64,000 bases of DNA from Verrucomicrobiaceae bacterium (GTDB lineage: Bacteria; Verrucomicrobiota; Verrucomicrobiia; Verrucomicrobiales; Verrucomicrobiaceae), in the NCBI GenBank assembly GCA_016795465.1, contig JAEUHK010000066.1, positions 1-64,000 on the forward strand, read 5' to 3'. Positions 54,174-63,144 of this stretch are shown here, one piece after another. The notes under the pieces are model-generated. The model had not been told where the DNA came from and searched no databases. It saw only the letters and a program-made list of their open reading frames with translations. A program made the position numbers and the translations under genes. Position 1 is the first letter of the stretch; the number at the start of each line of letters is the position of its first letter.

Positions 54174-55601
54174 TCAATCGTGGCTCGGCACGCGTGAAAT
54201 GCGCCATTCTTTGGCTCCACGTGGAATATCACCGAGGCTCAGATTGGTGGTGGTTGGCACGGCGGTATTGCTGCTGGTGGCATGACCGACACGCGATGCC
54301 TCCGCAGCGCTGCTCGATTGCACGATTTGCTTGGCCTTGGCTTTTTCGTCCTCGGTGCCGCGGGCGAGCAGCGGGTCGTGGCCGAGCTCGGAGCGGGGCT
54401 CGATGCGCACCCAGCTCTTGGGCGACCAGTAATCGCCCTTCCAAGTGCGGTTCGATGATGAGGGGACATACATCGCGTAGCGGTCAAAGAGCACCTCGGG
54501 CACATAGCGGCTGCCCACCTGGCTGGCGAGCGGCGGATTGGAGGGGTCGGGTTTGCCTTCCGTGGACTCGATGAGGTATTCCCGGTCTTCGATCTTCACG
54601 ACGCACCAGGCGTGCCCGCCCATGTCGCCATAGCGACCGAGGGCGACGCGGACTTGGAAGCCGCGGGACATGAGCCAGTCGGCGAGGTAAATGGAGGAGT
54701 CTTCGCAGTCGCCCTTTTGCAGGCGCTGGGTTTCATCGGCGAACTGCCAGGAGTCGAGCTGCTCCTTTTTGGCATACTTGCCGTTGGCTTTCGCGCCAGG
54801 ATCGTTGGTGTAGCGGCAGTTCGTGTGAACGGCGGACCAGATGGTGAAGAGCTGCTGCACGCGGGACTCGTTCTTCGGGAAAGTGGCGGGCGGCGAGTAG
54901 CCGGTGAGGAACTCGTTCACGTAGCGGAAGCGGCCTTTTGTATCCGCCGCGATGACCGCATACTTCTTCCGGCACTTCGGGCACTCGAGCGCCATGCTGC
55001 GCTGCTGGTTCGAGAGGCTCATGAAGTGCGGCTGCTTGCAATGCACGCAGACGCTGAAGAACGGCGTGTTCTCCTTGGCGTTGGTCAGCGCTTCCGGGGT
55101 GAAGTCTTGCAGGCGCTGGCCCACGACGAGCATGGCCTCGTGCACGAGGCCTGCTGCCTTGGTGCGGACAGCGACGGCCAAATGAGTCATCTCCGGCTGC
55201 TCGCGGTGCACATATTCGTGGAAGCGCTGGAGCAGTTCACGCAGGCTGGGGCTGCTGGCCGAGCAAACGGAGACGCGGAAATAGCGGGGCATGCCTTCCT
55301 GGACCTTCGCGGTCACCTTGTCAAGGTCGGCAAGGTCGAGCGTGGGGTAGTGCTTGGTCAGCCACGCCTCCATTTCGGGGTCCACCTTCAGCGGAGCCAT
55401 GCGATCGGCCGTCCGGGCGTAATTGACCTGATCCACGAGGTCGATGCGAAACCTCGCAGGAGTGTAGGGTGGTCCGGAGGTGGCCAGCATCTCCTTGATA
55501 CGCATCTGCCAGCCACTCAGCCAACCTTCGCGCAGGACGACGAGCGTCCCCGCCAGCAGGATGGCGGCTGTGATGGCAAAGGTGAGCAATCGGGATGACA
55601 C
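54174..55601 (-). CDS. Membrane-anchored transglutaminase-like protein with zinc ribbon
   Basis: About 475 residues. An N-terminal transmembrane helix (about 6-26) is followed by a helical domain (about 55-170), a zinc ribbon (CVHC...CPKC, about 187-212) and a transglutaminase-like domain with the Cys-His-acid triad: Cys in KGDCEDSSIYLADWL (about 301), His in GDMGGHAWCVV (about 332) and Glu in YLIESTEG. The family includes cysteine peptidases as well as crosslinking enzymes. The start is taken as GTG 55,601 because the promoter's expected start point falls there; TTG 55,607 is the alternative. Confidence 0.8.
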   Translation of the reverse strand: MSSRLLTFAITAAILLAGTLVVLREGWLSGWQMRIKEMLATSGPPYTPARFRIDLVDQVNYARTADRMAPLKVDPEMEAWLTKHYPTLDLADLDKVTAKVQEGMPRYFRVSVCSASSPSLRELLQRFHEYVHREQPEMTHLAVAVRTKAAGLVHEAMLVVGQRLQDFTPEALTNAKENTPFFSVCVHCKQPHFMSLSNQQRSMALECPKCRKKYAVIAADTKGRFRYVNEFLTGYSPPATFPKNESRVQQLFTIWSAVHTNCRYTNDPGAKANGKYAKKEQLDSWQFADETQRLQKGDCEDSSIYLADWLMSRGFQVRVALGRYGDMGGHAWCVVKIEDREYLIESTEGKPDPSNPPLASQVGSRYVPEVLFDRYAMYVPSSSNRTWKGDYWSPKSWVRIEPRSELGHDPLLARGTEDEKAKAKQIVQSSSAAEASRVGHATSSNTAVPTTTNLSLGDIPRGAKEWRISRVPSHD

Positions 55602-55607
55602 AACCAA

Positions 55608-55635
55608 ATTATAATAATTATAAATTTAGATGCAA
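55608..55635 (-). promoter_or_regulatory. Second putative leaderless promoter
   Basis: On the minus strand TTGCAT (55,635-55,630), 16 bases, TATAAT (55,613-55,608). Six bases separate the -10 box from GTG 55,601, the same distance as at 7,077. The flanking AATTTATA...ATTATTATAATT is nearly identical to the promoter at 7,077-7,105. Confidence 0.65.
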
Positions 55636-55692
55636 TCTAAAAGCTGCCCGTGACATTTCTCTTACCTCCTCAATACCGCCACAACGAGCGGA

Positions 55693-56118
55693 CTACCGGC
55701 GGGATGCAGGGCTGATTTTGACCCTTTCCTTGAGCACATGCAGGATGGGCGTCTCCACTCCCCACTGACCGAGAATCGTCGATGGAGCCTGCTGTAGCTG
55801 ATAGGCCGGCTGGCCGACCCAGAGATACTGGTAGCCGGTGACGTTCTCAATGTAGAGTCCACCATGCTCGGTGCCGCCTTTCGTAATGCCGCCGGTGCGC
55901 ACCCGGTTAGGAGAGGCGTAGTAGATGCCTTTCTCGTCCTTGGCCTCGGGGAGATACACGCCGGCGGGGAAGGTCACCTTGCCCCACTTGTGCTCGGCGG
56001 TTTGCTCCGATTCGAGGACGATGCCCGCTGTGCCGGAATCCGGGTGAGAGATGAGGCGTTTTGAGGCACAGGACACAAGCCCGAGGGCTGCGACGATGGT
56101 GAGCAGGAGCAGTTTCAT
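55693..56118 (-). CDS. Hypothetical lipoprotein, paralogue 1
   Basis: A 141-residue lipoprotein (signal peptide MKLLLLTIVAALGLVSC, Cys17). The central stretch VTFPAGVYLPEAKDEKGIYYASPNRVRTGGITKGGTEHGGLYIEN aligns with the neighbouring gene's VVFPAGVYTPEIKSERGTYYVAPSPVRVEGVLIGGGDRGGFFIAN, so the two are tandem paralogues. No family recognised. Confidence 0.75.
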   Translation of the reverse strand: MKLLLLTIVAALGLVSCASKRLISHPDSGTAGIVLESEQTAEHKWGKVTFPAGVYLPEAKDEKGIYYASPNRVRTGGITKGGTEHGGLYIENVTGYQYLWVGQPAYQLQQAPSTILGQWGVETPILHVLKERVKISPASRR

Positions 56119-56164
56119 GGTTGGTTGGAGGATGTGCAGGGCTGGTTGGAGCCCGTCGGGAGCT

Positions 56165-56572
56165 TTAGCGTGCCACTGGGTTCAGCGGCAGAGCAGGCGA
56201 AAAGACCCAAAGCTTTGGCGCCCCGGCACCGATGGCTCCCAGGAGCGTGCCAGCACGGTCATCGGCATCGTCGCGGGCATCGCCAAACCACGCCGCGTGC
56301 CTGCCATCGTTGGCGATGAAGAACCCGCCGCGGTCGCCACCTCCAATCAAGACGCCTTCCACACGCACCGGAGACGGGGCGACGTAGTAAGTGCCGCGTT
56401 CGGATTTGATTTCGGGGGTGTAAACGCCCGCCGGGAAGACCACGCGGGCTCGCTGGCAATCGCGGACCTCCTGCTGAGCCAGCGACAGAGGTTTTGCGTC
56501 TGTGGCGGGAGGGGAAAGCGGGACACAGGCATTCAGGACGGCGGCAGCGGCGAGGAGCAGGGCGGTTTTCAT
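56165..56572 (-). CDS. Hypothetical lipoprotein, paralogue 2
   Basis: A 135-residue lipoprotein (MKTALLLAAAAVLNAC, Cys16) related to the downstream gene. Both end in a hydrophobic, Gly-rich segment. The ATG at 56,572 gives a proper lipobox; the frame stays open upstream through the tRNA region, which is not coding. Function unknown. Confidence 0.75.
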   Translation of the reverse strand: MKTALLLAAAAVLNACVPLSPPATDAKPLSLAQQEVRDCQRARVVFPAGVYTPEIKSERGTYYVAPSPVRVEGVLIGGGDRGGFFIANDGRHAAWFGDARDDADDRAGTLLGAIGAGAPKLWVFSPALPLNPVAR

Positions 56573-56658
56573 GGCGGGCATGCCTGCCAAAAGCACATTT
56601 TGAGCCTCGGCGTCATCAAAATTCACCGAGCATGTTACGAATCTCATCATGGAGAAAG

Positions 56659-56734
56659 TGGTGGAGATAAGGGGATTCGAACCCCTGACCTTCTCATTGC
56701 GAACGAGACGCTCTACCAACTGAGCTATATCCCC
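56659..56734 (-). tRNA. tRNA-Ala (anticodon CGC)
   Basis: 76 bases with CCA encoded. Acceptor GGGGATA / TATCTCC contains the G3-U70 pair that marks alanine tRNAs. Anticodon loop TTCGCAA (CGC), T-arm AGGGG TTCGAAT CCCCT. Confidence 0.96.
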
Positions 56735-56844
56735 CCAATGCCTGACGGCGGAGGTTTTACAGGCGAATCGGTGATTGTCCAATCCCGATTTGGCGGGCTT
56801 CCCTTCTTGAGGTCCAAAAGGGCTCCGCTAGCGTAGAAGCTCAC

Positions 56845-57507
56845 ATGAGTGAAACCTCCTCGCCTGCCACCCACCTGCCCAACATGCGTCGCCATTACGA
56901 CATGGGGCACCTGTCTCGTGAATCGCTCGATGCGAGCCCCGTGACGCAGTTTGAAAAATGGCTGAAAGAGGCGCTGGAGGCCGGAGTGATCGAGCCGAAT
57001 GCCATGACGCTGGCCACCTCCACGCCCGATGGCAGGCCGCTGGTCCGCACGGTGCTGCTGAAATCGCTCGATGATCGCGGCTTCGTCTTTTTCACGAACC
57101 TCGAAAGCCGCAAGGCGGGGCACATCGCGCAGAATCCGCACGTGGCATTGGTCTTTCCCTGGCTGGCATTGGAGCGGCAGGTGATCGTCACCGGCACGGC
57201 GGAACGAGTGCCGATGGCTGAGACGGTGAAGTATTTCCTCTCACGTCCGCGAGACAGCCAGATCGCCGCCTGGGCCTCGCAGCAGAGCCGCGCGATCTCA
57301 TCGCGTAAATTTCTCGAAATGGAGTGGGCGAAGATCAAAGAGAAGTTCAGTTCGGGAGAAGTGCCTCTGCCCTCGTTTTGGGGTGGTTTTCGCGTGCGGC
57401 CGCAAACCATCGAATTCTGGCAAGGTGGCCCGCACCGTCTGCATGACCGTTTTCAATACACCCGCGGCTCGGACGATGCGTGGACCATCGACCGCCTTGC
57501 CCCCTGA
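56845..57507 (+). CDS. pdxH: Pyridoxamine 5'-phosphate oxidase
   Basis: A 220-residue FMN enzyme that oxidizes pyridoxine or pyridoxamine phosphate to PLP. Family motifs: NAMTLATSTPDGRPLVRTVLLKSLDDRGFVFFTNLESRKAGHIAQNPHVAL, the R-QV-V-G segment, FLSRPRDSQIAAWASQQS and the C-terminal FWGGFRVRPQTIEFWQGGPHRLHDRFQY. Separate from the YggS gene elsewhere in the window. Confidence 0.95.
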   Translation: MSETSSPATHLPNMRRHYDMGHLSRESLDASPVTQFEKWLKEALEAGVIEPNAMTLATSTPDGRPLVRTVLLKSLDDRGFVFFTNLESRKAGHIAQNPHVALVFPWLALERQVIVTGTAERVPMAETVKYFLSRPRDSQIAAWASQQSRAISSRKFLEMEWAKIKEKFSSGEVPLPSFWGGFRVRPQTIEFWQGGPHRLHDRFQYTRGSDDAWTIDRLAP

Positions 57508-57534
57508 TCCTTCCTTTTTCACCTCATCACCTGC

Positions 57535-58503
57535 ATGAAAATCATTATCACCGGCGGCGGCGGCTTCCTCGGCCATCAACTGGCTCAAAAGATCCTTCAA
57601 CGCGGCACCCTGTGCGGCAAAGCCGTCTCTGAGATCGTGCTGCTCGACGCGGCCTTCCACCGTCCGATCAGCGATGCACGCGTCAAAATGGTCCAGGGGG
57701 ATATCGGAGATCGTGACACCGTGTTCGGAGCGGTGGGCGGTGATGCCGATGTGATCTTCCACTTGGCCTCGATGGTCAGCGGCGAGTGTGAGGAGCGTTA
57801 TGACGACGCGCTGCGGGTGAATCTGGATGGCGGCAGGAATGTCTTTGAGGCCGCGAGAGCCGCCGCAGGGCGTCCGCGGGTCGTTTTCGCCAGCAGCGTG
57901 GCCTGTTATGGTGGCATCGACATGTCACAGATGATGTCAGACACGACGAAGCAGCTCCCGCAGACCACTTACGGCATCACGAAAGCCATGTGTGAGATGC
58001 TCGTGAACGACCACACTCGCAAAGGACACTTCGACGGCCGCAGCGTGCGGCTTCCCACCGTCATCATCCGTCCCGGCAAGCCGAATGCCGCGGCATCGAG
58101 CTGGGCCAGCGGCATGTTCCGCGAGCCTTTGAACGGAGAGCCCTGCATGCTGCCCATCCGTCGTGACCAACCACATCCGATGACGGGCTACCGCACGGTC
58201 ATTGATAGCTTCATCGCCTTTGCCGAGGTGGATGAATCGAAGCTCGGAAAAGATCGCGCGTATGTGCTTCCGGCGCATCGGGTCACGCCAAACATCGCCG
58301 AGGAGGTCATCACGCAGGTCGCCGCGGCCAAAGGGATCAAACTAGGACCCATCGTCGATGCCTTTGATGCCCGCATTCAGGGCATCGTGGACAACTGGCC
58401 GCAGCAGGTGGATGGCAGCCGTGCCGTCGCGCTCGGCATTCCTCAACCGCCGCCGCTGCAAACGATTGTGGAGCAGTATGTCGAGGACTTCCTGGGACGT
58501 TAG
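57535..58503 (+). CDS. NAD-dependent epimerase/dehydratase, DenD-like (D-erythronate dehydrogenase)
   Basis: A 322-residue extended short-chain dehydrogenase: NAD-binding TGGGGFLG at the N-terminus, VIFHLASMVSG, a catalytic YGITK, and the specificity stretch GRSVRLPTVIIRPGKPNAAASSWASGMFREPLNGEP, which matches DenD-type dehydrogenases. DenD oxidizes D-erythronate in four-carbon acid sugar catabolism; the partner genes (four-carbon acid kinase, isomerase) are not in the window. It follows pdxH by 27 bases. Confidence 0.82.
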   Translation: MKIIITGGGGFLGHQLAQKILQRGTLCGKAVSEIVLLDAAFHRPISDARVKMVQGDIGDRDTVFGAVGGDADVIFHLASMVSGECEERYDDALRVNLDGGRNVFEAARAAAGRPRVVFASSVACYGGIDMSQMMSDTTKQLPQTTYGITKAMCEMLVNDHTRKGHFDGRSVRLPTVIIRPGKPNAAASSWASGMFREPLNGEPCMLPIRRDQPHPMTGYRTVIDSFIAFAEVDESKLGKDRAYVLPAHRVTPNIAEEVITQVAAAKGIKLGPIVDAFDARIQGIVDNWPQQVDGSRAVALGIPQPPPLQTIVEQYVEDFLGR

Positions 58504-58508
58504 CAGCC

Positions 58509-59783
58509 TCAGGCCACGATCCAGAAAAACACCACCGCCACGAGTGTTGGCGGCAGGGCACCGAGAAACAGCCCCAGCGGGCTGATGCCTTCGCCTTGGA
58601 ATGCCTCGCTGGTTTGCAGAATGCCGACGCCCGCCGGGTTGGGTGCATTGGCGATGACGGTGAGGCCGCCACCGGTGACCGCTCCGGCCACCAGGGCGTA
58701 TTTTAAATCGGGAGTGATGCCTTCGACGAGGCTGCCGAGGTAGGTGAGGGCCGCGTTGTCCGTGATCGCGGTGAGGCCGGTGGCACCAAAGTAGAGCGTC
58801 GCACCGTCGAGCCCCCCGATGAGGGGCTTCAACCACCACGATTGCAGCGAGCCGAGGGTGACGAGTCCTGCGAGGAAGAAGCCCACCAGCAGGCCTTCAC
58901 GTAGTTTCAGGCCGTCCTGATACTCACGCGTGGCGGTGACCAGCCCTAGGAAGAGCATGAAGACACCGAAGAACACATCCGGGTGATGCGCGAAGAAAAC
59001 AATCGAGGCGAGGAAGACCACATGCAGCCCGGTAAGCCATGCTGGAATGGGCTGCGGAGCGTGTGTCTGGGTTTCGATGTTGAGGAGTTCTTTTCTGAAA
59101 AACCACGCGGTGAGCGCTGTGGATGCCAGGCAGCTCGCCGCCGCCTTCCAGCCAAAGGTGGTGAACATGAAGGCGATGTCCCACTGCCATTTAGCCGCCA
59201 CCATCAGCACCGGAGGAGCGGCAAAATGTGTGAGCGTGCCGCCGATGGAAACATTCACGAAAAGCAGCCCCAGTGTGGCGTAGGCCAGTCGCGGGCTGAT
59301 GCCGCGGTCAAAGTAGCGACGCTTCAAAAGGATGGCGAGCAGCGTCATCGCGGCCGGTTCGGTGATGAAGGAGCCGAGCAGCGAGCCGAAGGACAGGGCG
59401 GCGATGTAAAAGGCCAGGCTTTCACGCAGCGGCAGCACGCGTGCGATCATCGAGATCAGGGCTTCAGCCAGCCGCACCACCGGGCGTGTGGCCGCAACGA
59501 CCATGACGACGAGCACAAACTTCGGCTCCGTGTAGTTCAGGCTCTCGATGTAATGCACCGCCTCATGCACGCTGCCTTTCAACGCGGCAATGCCGGCGAA
59601 CAACGCGGCTGCCCACAGTCCAAACACGACCTCGGTCTCCGCCATGAAGTGCAGCAGATTCTCCTGAATCGAGCCCTTTGGATGCTGATGGGCCCAGTGC
59701 GCGAATTTCTTCACCGAAAAGGTGTGCAGCACCGCGAGGGCAAACAGGGATGTGGCAAGGATTTCGGCGGGGGTGGCAGACAT
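58509..59783 (-). CDS. Putative Na+/H+ antiporter (PF07399-like)
   Basis: About 424 residues with 10-12 transmembrane segments. It resembles the putative Na+/H+ antiporter family related to arsenite/ion permeases: ALSFGSLLGSFITEPAAMTLLAILL, NVSIGGTLTHFAAPPVLMVA, TGLTAITDNAALTYLGSL and VTGGGLTVIANAPNPAG. The ATG at 59,783 was chosen; a GTG at 59,810 would add nine residues. The ion is inferred from family, not shown. Confidence 0.82.
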   Translation of the reverse strand: MSATPAEILATSLFALAVLHTFSVKKFAHWAHQHPKGSIQENLLHFMAETEVVFGLWAAALFAGIAALKGSVHEAVHYIESLNYTEPKFVLVVMVVAATRPVVRLAEALISMIARVLPLRESLAFYIAALSFGSLLGSFITEPAAMTLLAILLKRRYFDRGISPRLAYATLGLLFVNVSIGGTLTHFAAPPVLMVAAKWQWDIAFMFTTFGWKAAASCLASTALTAWFFRKELLNIETQTHAPQPIPAWLTGLHVVFLASIVFFAHHPDVFFGVFMLFLGLVTATREYQDGLKLREGLLVGFFLAGLVTLGSLQSWWLKPLIGGLDGATLYFGATGLTAITDNAALTYLGSLVEGITPDLKYALVAGAVTGGGLTVIANAPNPAGVGILQTSEAFQGEGISPLGLFLGALPPTLVAVVFFWIVA

Positions 59784-59846
59784 CGGCGGGCACTTTGCCG
59801 AGCAAGCCACCCATCGGCAAGCTGCGGCTCCGTGGCGGTTTCCGCC

Positions 59847-60785
59847 TCACAGGTGCTCAGCACCGGATTCACGCACTGTGAGCATGATGAAGATAGCGTA
59901 AACGACCAGCAGAGCCAGGCCACGCCACCGGGGCAGGTGACCGCCTTTTCCTGGCAGGATCAGCAGCATGGTCAAAACGCCGAAAACGAGACTTGGGAGC
60001 ACTTCGGGAAGCTTCACCGGGTAAGGCTGAATCATCGCCGCCACCGCCGCGATGCAGAGCACGTTGAAGATGTTGCTGCCGAGGATGTTGCCGAGACCCA
60101 CATCGTGATGGCCGCGCATGCGGGCGATCAGCGTCGTCGCCAGTTCCGGCGTGCTGGTGGCCGCGGCCACCACCACCGCGCCGACGACAAACGGGCTCCA
60201 GCCCAATGCTTGGGCGACGCCTTTGCCGCCATGGACGACAAACTGCGCGGCGGTGATCAGCAGTGCGAGGCCCAGCACCAGCGCGAAGATCGTTTTGGCG
60301 GGCGAACCCTTTTCCGCAGCATCTTGCCCGGAGGCGTGACGCCTTGCATGGCGGATCACGACGAGCAGCCAGATGGCAAACAGACCGAGCATGATGCCGG
60401 CATCGAGCCGAGAGAACCATCCATCCATGAGCAGGGCATAGACCACGCCCGGCACGGCCAGGCCCACAAGCCAGTCCCGGCGCACACCGCCGTCCTCGGC
60501 CTTCATGCCGGAGAGAGCCAGAACGATCGCGAGCACCAGCGCCACGTTCACGACATTGCTCCCCAACACATCACCGAGGGAGATCTGCGGCACGCCATCC
60601 AGTGCCGCGTGGATGGCCACGAGCAGTTCGGGGGACGAAGTGCCAAACGCAGCCACCGTGACGCCCACGACAGCCGAGGGCCAGCGCAGCCAGCGGGCCA
60701 GCCCCACGCCTCCACGCACAAAAAACTCACCGCCAAACCAGGCGAGCACCACGCCCGCGAGCAGCATCAAAAGGGAATGTGTCAT
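59847..60785 (-). CDS. Ca2+/Na+ (CaCA family) antiporter
   Basis: A 312-residue, roughly 10-helix protein with two inverted repeats of the cation-binding motif: AAFGTSSPELLVAIHAALDG...SLGDVLGSNVVNVALVL and AAATSTPELATTLIARMRGHHDVGLGNILGSNIFNVL. This places it in the YrbG/CaCA family that exchanges calcium for sodium or protons. Near the Na+/H+ antiporter on the same strand. Confidence 0.92.
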   Translation of the reverse strand: MTHSLLMLLAGVVLAWFGGEFFVRGGVGLARWLRWPSAVVGVTVAAFGTSSPELLVAIHAALDGVPQISLGDVLGSNVVNVALVLAIVLALSGMKAEDGGVRRDWLVGLAVPGVVYALLMDGWFSRLDAGIMLGLFAIWLLVVIRHARRHASGQDAAEKGSPAKTIFALVLGLALLITAAQFVVHGGKGVAQALGWSPFVVGAVVVAAATSTPELATTLIARMRGHHDVGLGNILGSNIFNVLCIAAVAAMIQPYPVKLPEVLPSLVFGVLTMLLILPGKGGHLPRWRGLALLVVYAIFIMLTVRESGAEHL

Positions 60786-60837
60786 TGAGATGGCCGGATT
60801 CAGGCCGGGAGACTCCTCGTGGCAAGCGAGATCGGCC

Positions 60838-61395
60838 TCATGGTTCGAGCAGGCGGCCGATTTCGAATGGCTTGGCTCCTGCCTCGTTCTCGTGCTGCAT
60901 GCGCTGGCCTTCGATGAGCGCCGCGCCGCGGGTCATCCCATCGTTTTCCTGCTGCTGCCACTTCGGATCACCCGGATGCACGATCTGGTCGATCATGTTG
61001 ATGAGGGCGGTTTCGTCCGAGTTGGCGTTTTCGACCTGTTTGTCGTCAAACATGCCCTTCATGTCCACCAGCATGCCGCCGAACACGAGCAGCGGCGAGG
61101 CCACGAGGAGGATGAAGAGCCACACGCCGATGCGTGAGAGGATGCCGGTCTTCTCCGGCGGTCCCGCCACGGCTGGACGAGGTGGCGTAGGAGGGCGGCG
61201 CAGCACGCGGTCAGGCTCTTCATCCTTTGTGGGAGCCGGGGGCATTTTCCACGAAGGAGCTGGAGCATCATCCCGCGGAGCGGTGATGACGCGGTCACAA
61301 CTGGGGCAGGGGCCTGAGATGCCGGCCATGGCCCGCGGCACGTTCAAGGTGATGCCGCAGGCTTCGCAGCAGAAGGTCATGAGTTCCGATTTCAT
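60838..61395 (-). CDS. Zinc-ribbon membrane protein of unknown function
   Basis: A 185-residue protein: an N-terminal zinc ribbon (FCCEACGITLNV...GPCPSCDRVI, about 8-37), a Pro/Arg-rich linker, one transmembrane helix (about 88-110) and an extracytoplasmic helical tail. Zinc ribbon-linker-TM proteins are frequent in Planctomycetes and Verrucomicrobia, but the role is unknown. It lies 27 bases after the GspF gene on the same strand and may belong to that operon. Confidence 0.75.
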   Translation of the reverse strand: MKSELMTFCCEACGITLNVPRAMAGISGPCPSCDRVITAPRDDAPAPSWKMPPAPTKDEEPDRVLRRPPTPPRPAVAGPPEKTGILSRIGVWLFILLVASPLLVFGGMLVDMKGMFDDKQVENANSDETALINMIDQIVHPGDPKWQQQENDGMTRGAALIEGQRMQHENEAGAKPFEIGRLLEP

Positions 61396-61422
61396 GGTCG
61401 TGAGAGCTTGAAGGCGGTGTTC

Positions 61423-62649
61423 TTACTTCTTCTTCAAGATCACATCGCCGAGGCTGAACATGGGGCCGTAGATGGCGTAGATGAGGAAGCCCACGATGAC
61501 GCCGAGGATGAGCATCGTGAGAGGCTCGATCATCTTGTCGAGGGACGCGGCGAGGTTGTCGAGCTCCTCCTCGTAATCGTCGGCGATCTCGGCGAGCATT
61601 TCGGTTCCGGAGCCGGTTTCGGAGGCCAGTTCGATGAGGCCGCAGAGGTTTCGCGCATCAGGTCCCATCCAATGGGCCTCCATGAGGAAGGCCTCGTGCA
61701 GCGTGCGGCCCACGGTGATGTGGTCACGCAGCCGCCAGAAGAGTTCTTTGTAGTGGTAGTGCCACGAGGCCTGCGCGGTGATGTCGAGCGCGGAGGTGAG
61801 GCGGACGTTGGATTCCGTGAGGAGCGAGAGCGTGCGGAATCCGGCGGCGGCTGCCGATTTGCGAACGATGACGCCGATGGCGGGCAGTTTGAGGAAGAAG
61901 TCCTGCACCGCACGCAGGCTGGAGATCTTGCCCCAGTTCGAAAAGAAGATGTACAAGCCCACAAACGGCAGAATGGCCATGTAGGGCTTGTGCATGAAGA
62001 GATCCGAAAGGGCGATGAGGATCTTCGTGCCGAGCGGCAGAGGCGTCTTGAAGGAAGAGAAGAGCTTTGCCATGGCTGGCACGAGCGTGAAGCTCATCAC
62101 GATCACGACCACTACGCCGAGCACCATGACGACCGCGGGGTAGATGAGGCCGCCTTTGAGCTTCTTGATGACCTTCGACGACTTCTTCGAGGAGATGGCG
62201 ATGCGTTTGCAGACCTTTGAAAGCTGGCCGGCCTCCTCACCAGCGATGATGAGCGAGAGCAGATCCTCCGGGAAGAGCTTGGGAAACTTCGCCATCGTAT
62301 CGCTGAACTTGTCACCGACCGAGATGCCGTGGATGAGCTCGGCGATCATGCCTTTGTAAGTGGCGGATTTGACGCGGTTGGTCTGGAGCTGGAGGGATTT
62401 GGTCAGCGAGATGTTTCGCTCAAGGCATCGGCCGAGACCGGAGAAGAAGGCCGCGCGGTCATCGATGCCCGGCTTCGGCGAGGTGAGACGATGCAGTTTT
62501 TCATCGACACCAGTGATGGTGGAGATGGTGGAGGACTCGTTCGCAGCCACACCTGCGCCAAGGATGGCCTTGTCATCCGAATCGGTGTCCACGAGCGCCT
62601 CGGCGCTCTTGCCGGTGTGAACGTTGGTGATTTTGACTTTCTTGAGCAT
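61423..62649 (-). CDS. Type II secretion system/pilus inner-membrane protein, GspF/PilC family
   Basis: A 408-residue GspF/PilC protein: an N-terminal 60-residue cytoplasmic extension, first F domain (about 65-170: FFSGLGRCLERNISLTKSLQLQ...IIAGEEAGQLSKVCKRIA), TM pairs (about 172-195, 215-240), second F domain (about 265-365: FRTLSLLTESNVRLTSALDITA...IELASETGSGTEMLAEIADDYEEELD) and a terminal TM helix. It scaffolds pseudopilus assembly. It is followed upstream by pseudopilin genes. Confidence 0.92.
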   Translation of the reverse strand: MLKKVKITNVHTGKSAEALVDTDSDDKAILGAGVAANESSTISTITGVDEKLHRLTSPKPGIDDRAAFFSGLGRCLERNISLTKSLQLQTNRVKSATYKGMIAELIHGISVGDKFSDTMAKFPKLFPEDLLSLIIAGEEAGQLSKVCKRIAISSKKSSKVIKKLKGGLIYPAVVMVLGVVVVIVMSFTLVPAMAKLFSSFKTPLPLGTKILIALSDLFMHKPYMAILPFVGLYIFFSNWGKISSLRAVQDFFLKLPAIGVIVRKSAAAAGFRTLSLLTESNVRLTSALDITAQASWHYHYKELFWRLRDHITVGRTLHEAFLMEAHWMGPDARNLCGLIELASETGSGTEMLAEIADDYEEELDNLAASLDKMIEPLTMLILGVIVGFLIYAIYGPMFSLGDVILKKK

Positions 62650-62667
62650 GGCCGGTGAGTTGGCGGG

Positions 62668-63144
62668 TTAAGGGGCGGGCGTGCGGATGCTGGTGAGCAG
62701 TCGCGGGCGGTAGGCGGTGAGCGTGAGCGAGGCTCCTGCGATCTCCGCGGGAGGGGATTGGGAGATGTTGACCACGGCGGTGCAGGATGCGCTCTCCATG
62801 CTGACACCGGAGGTGACACTGGTGCCGTTTTCGATGAACGACGGACCTGTGCCGCCCGATGTGGTGCCGTAGATCTGCGTCTGCAGGAGGGAATTTTGAT
62901 CCTGGTCCGGCATGAGGGCAAAGACCTGCTGCCGTGAGAGGCCGAGCTGCCAAAGGCGCAGCATGTTCTCCTGATGATTCCGGGTCACAGCGACGCGGAA
63001 AGCGAGCTCCTCCTGCAGCATCGATGAAGCCGCGAGACTCACGGCGGCGGTGGCGCCGACGGCGAGAATGCTGGCGGCAGCGAGCACCTCGATGAGCGTG
63101 TAGCCGGCCTGGCGCAGAAGTTGAGCGGGCTGGTGAAGCGTCAT
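62668..63144 (-). CDS. Pseudopilin (GspI/PilV-like)
   Basis: A 158-residue protein with a prepilin motif QAGYTLIEVLAAASILAVGATAAVSLAASS (cleavage after Gly, Glu+5). The body is a beta-rich minor pseudopilin with no further assignable motif; GspI or PilV types fit best. The start overlaps the stop of the preceding gene (ATGA at 63,141-63,144). Confidence 0.82.
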   Translation of the reverse strand: MTLHQPAQLLRQAGYTLIEVLAAASILAVGATAAVSLAASSMLQEELAFRVAVTRNHQENMLRLWQLGLSRQQVFALMPDQDQNSLLQTQIYGTTSGGTGPSFIENGTSVTSGVSMESASCTAVVNISQSPPAEIAGASLTLTAYRPRLLTSIRTPAP

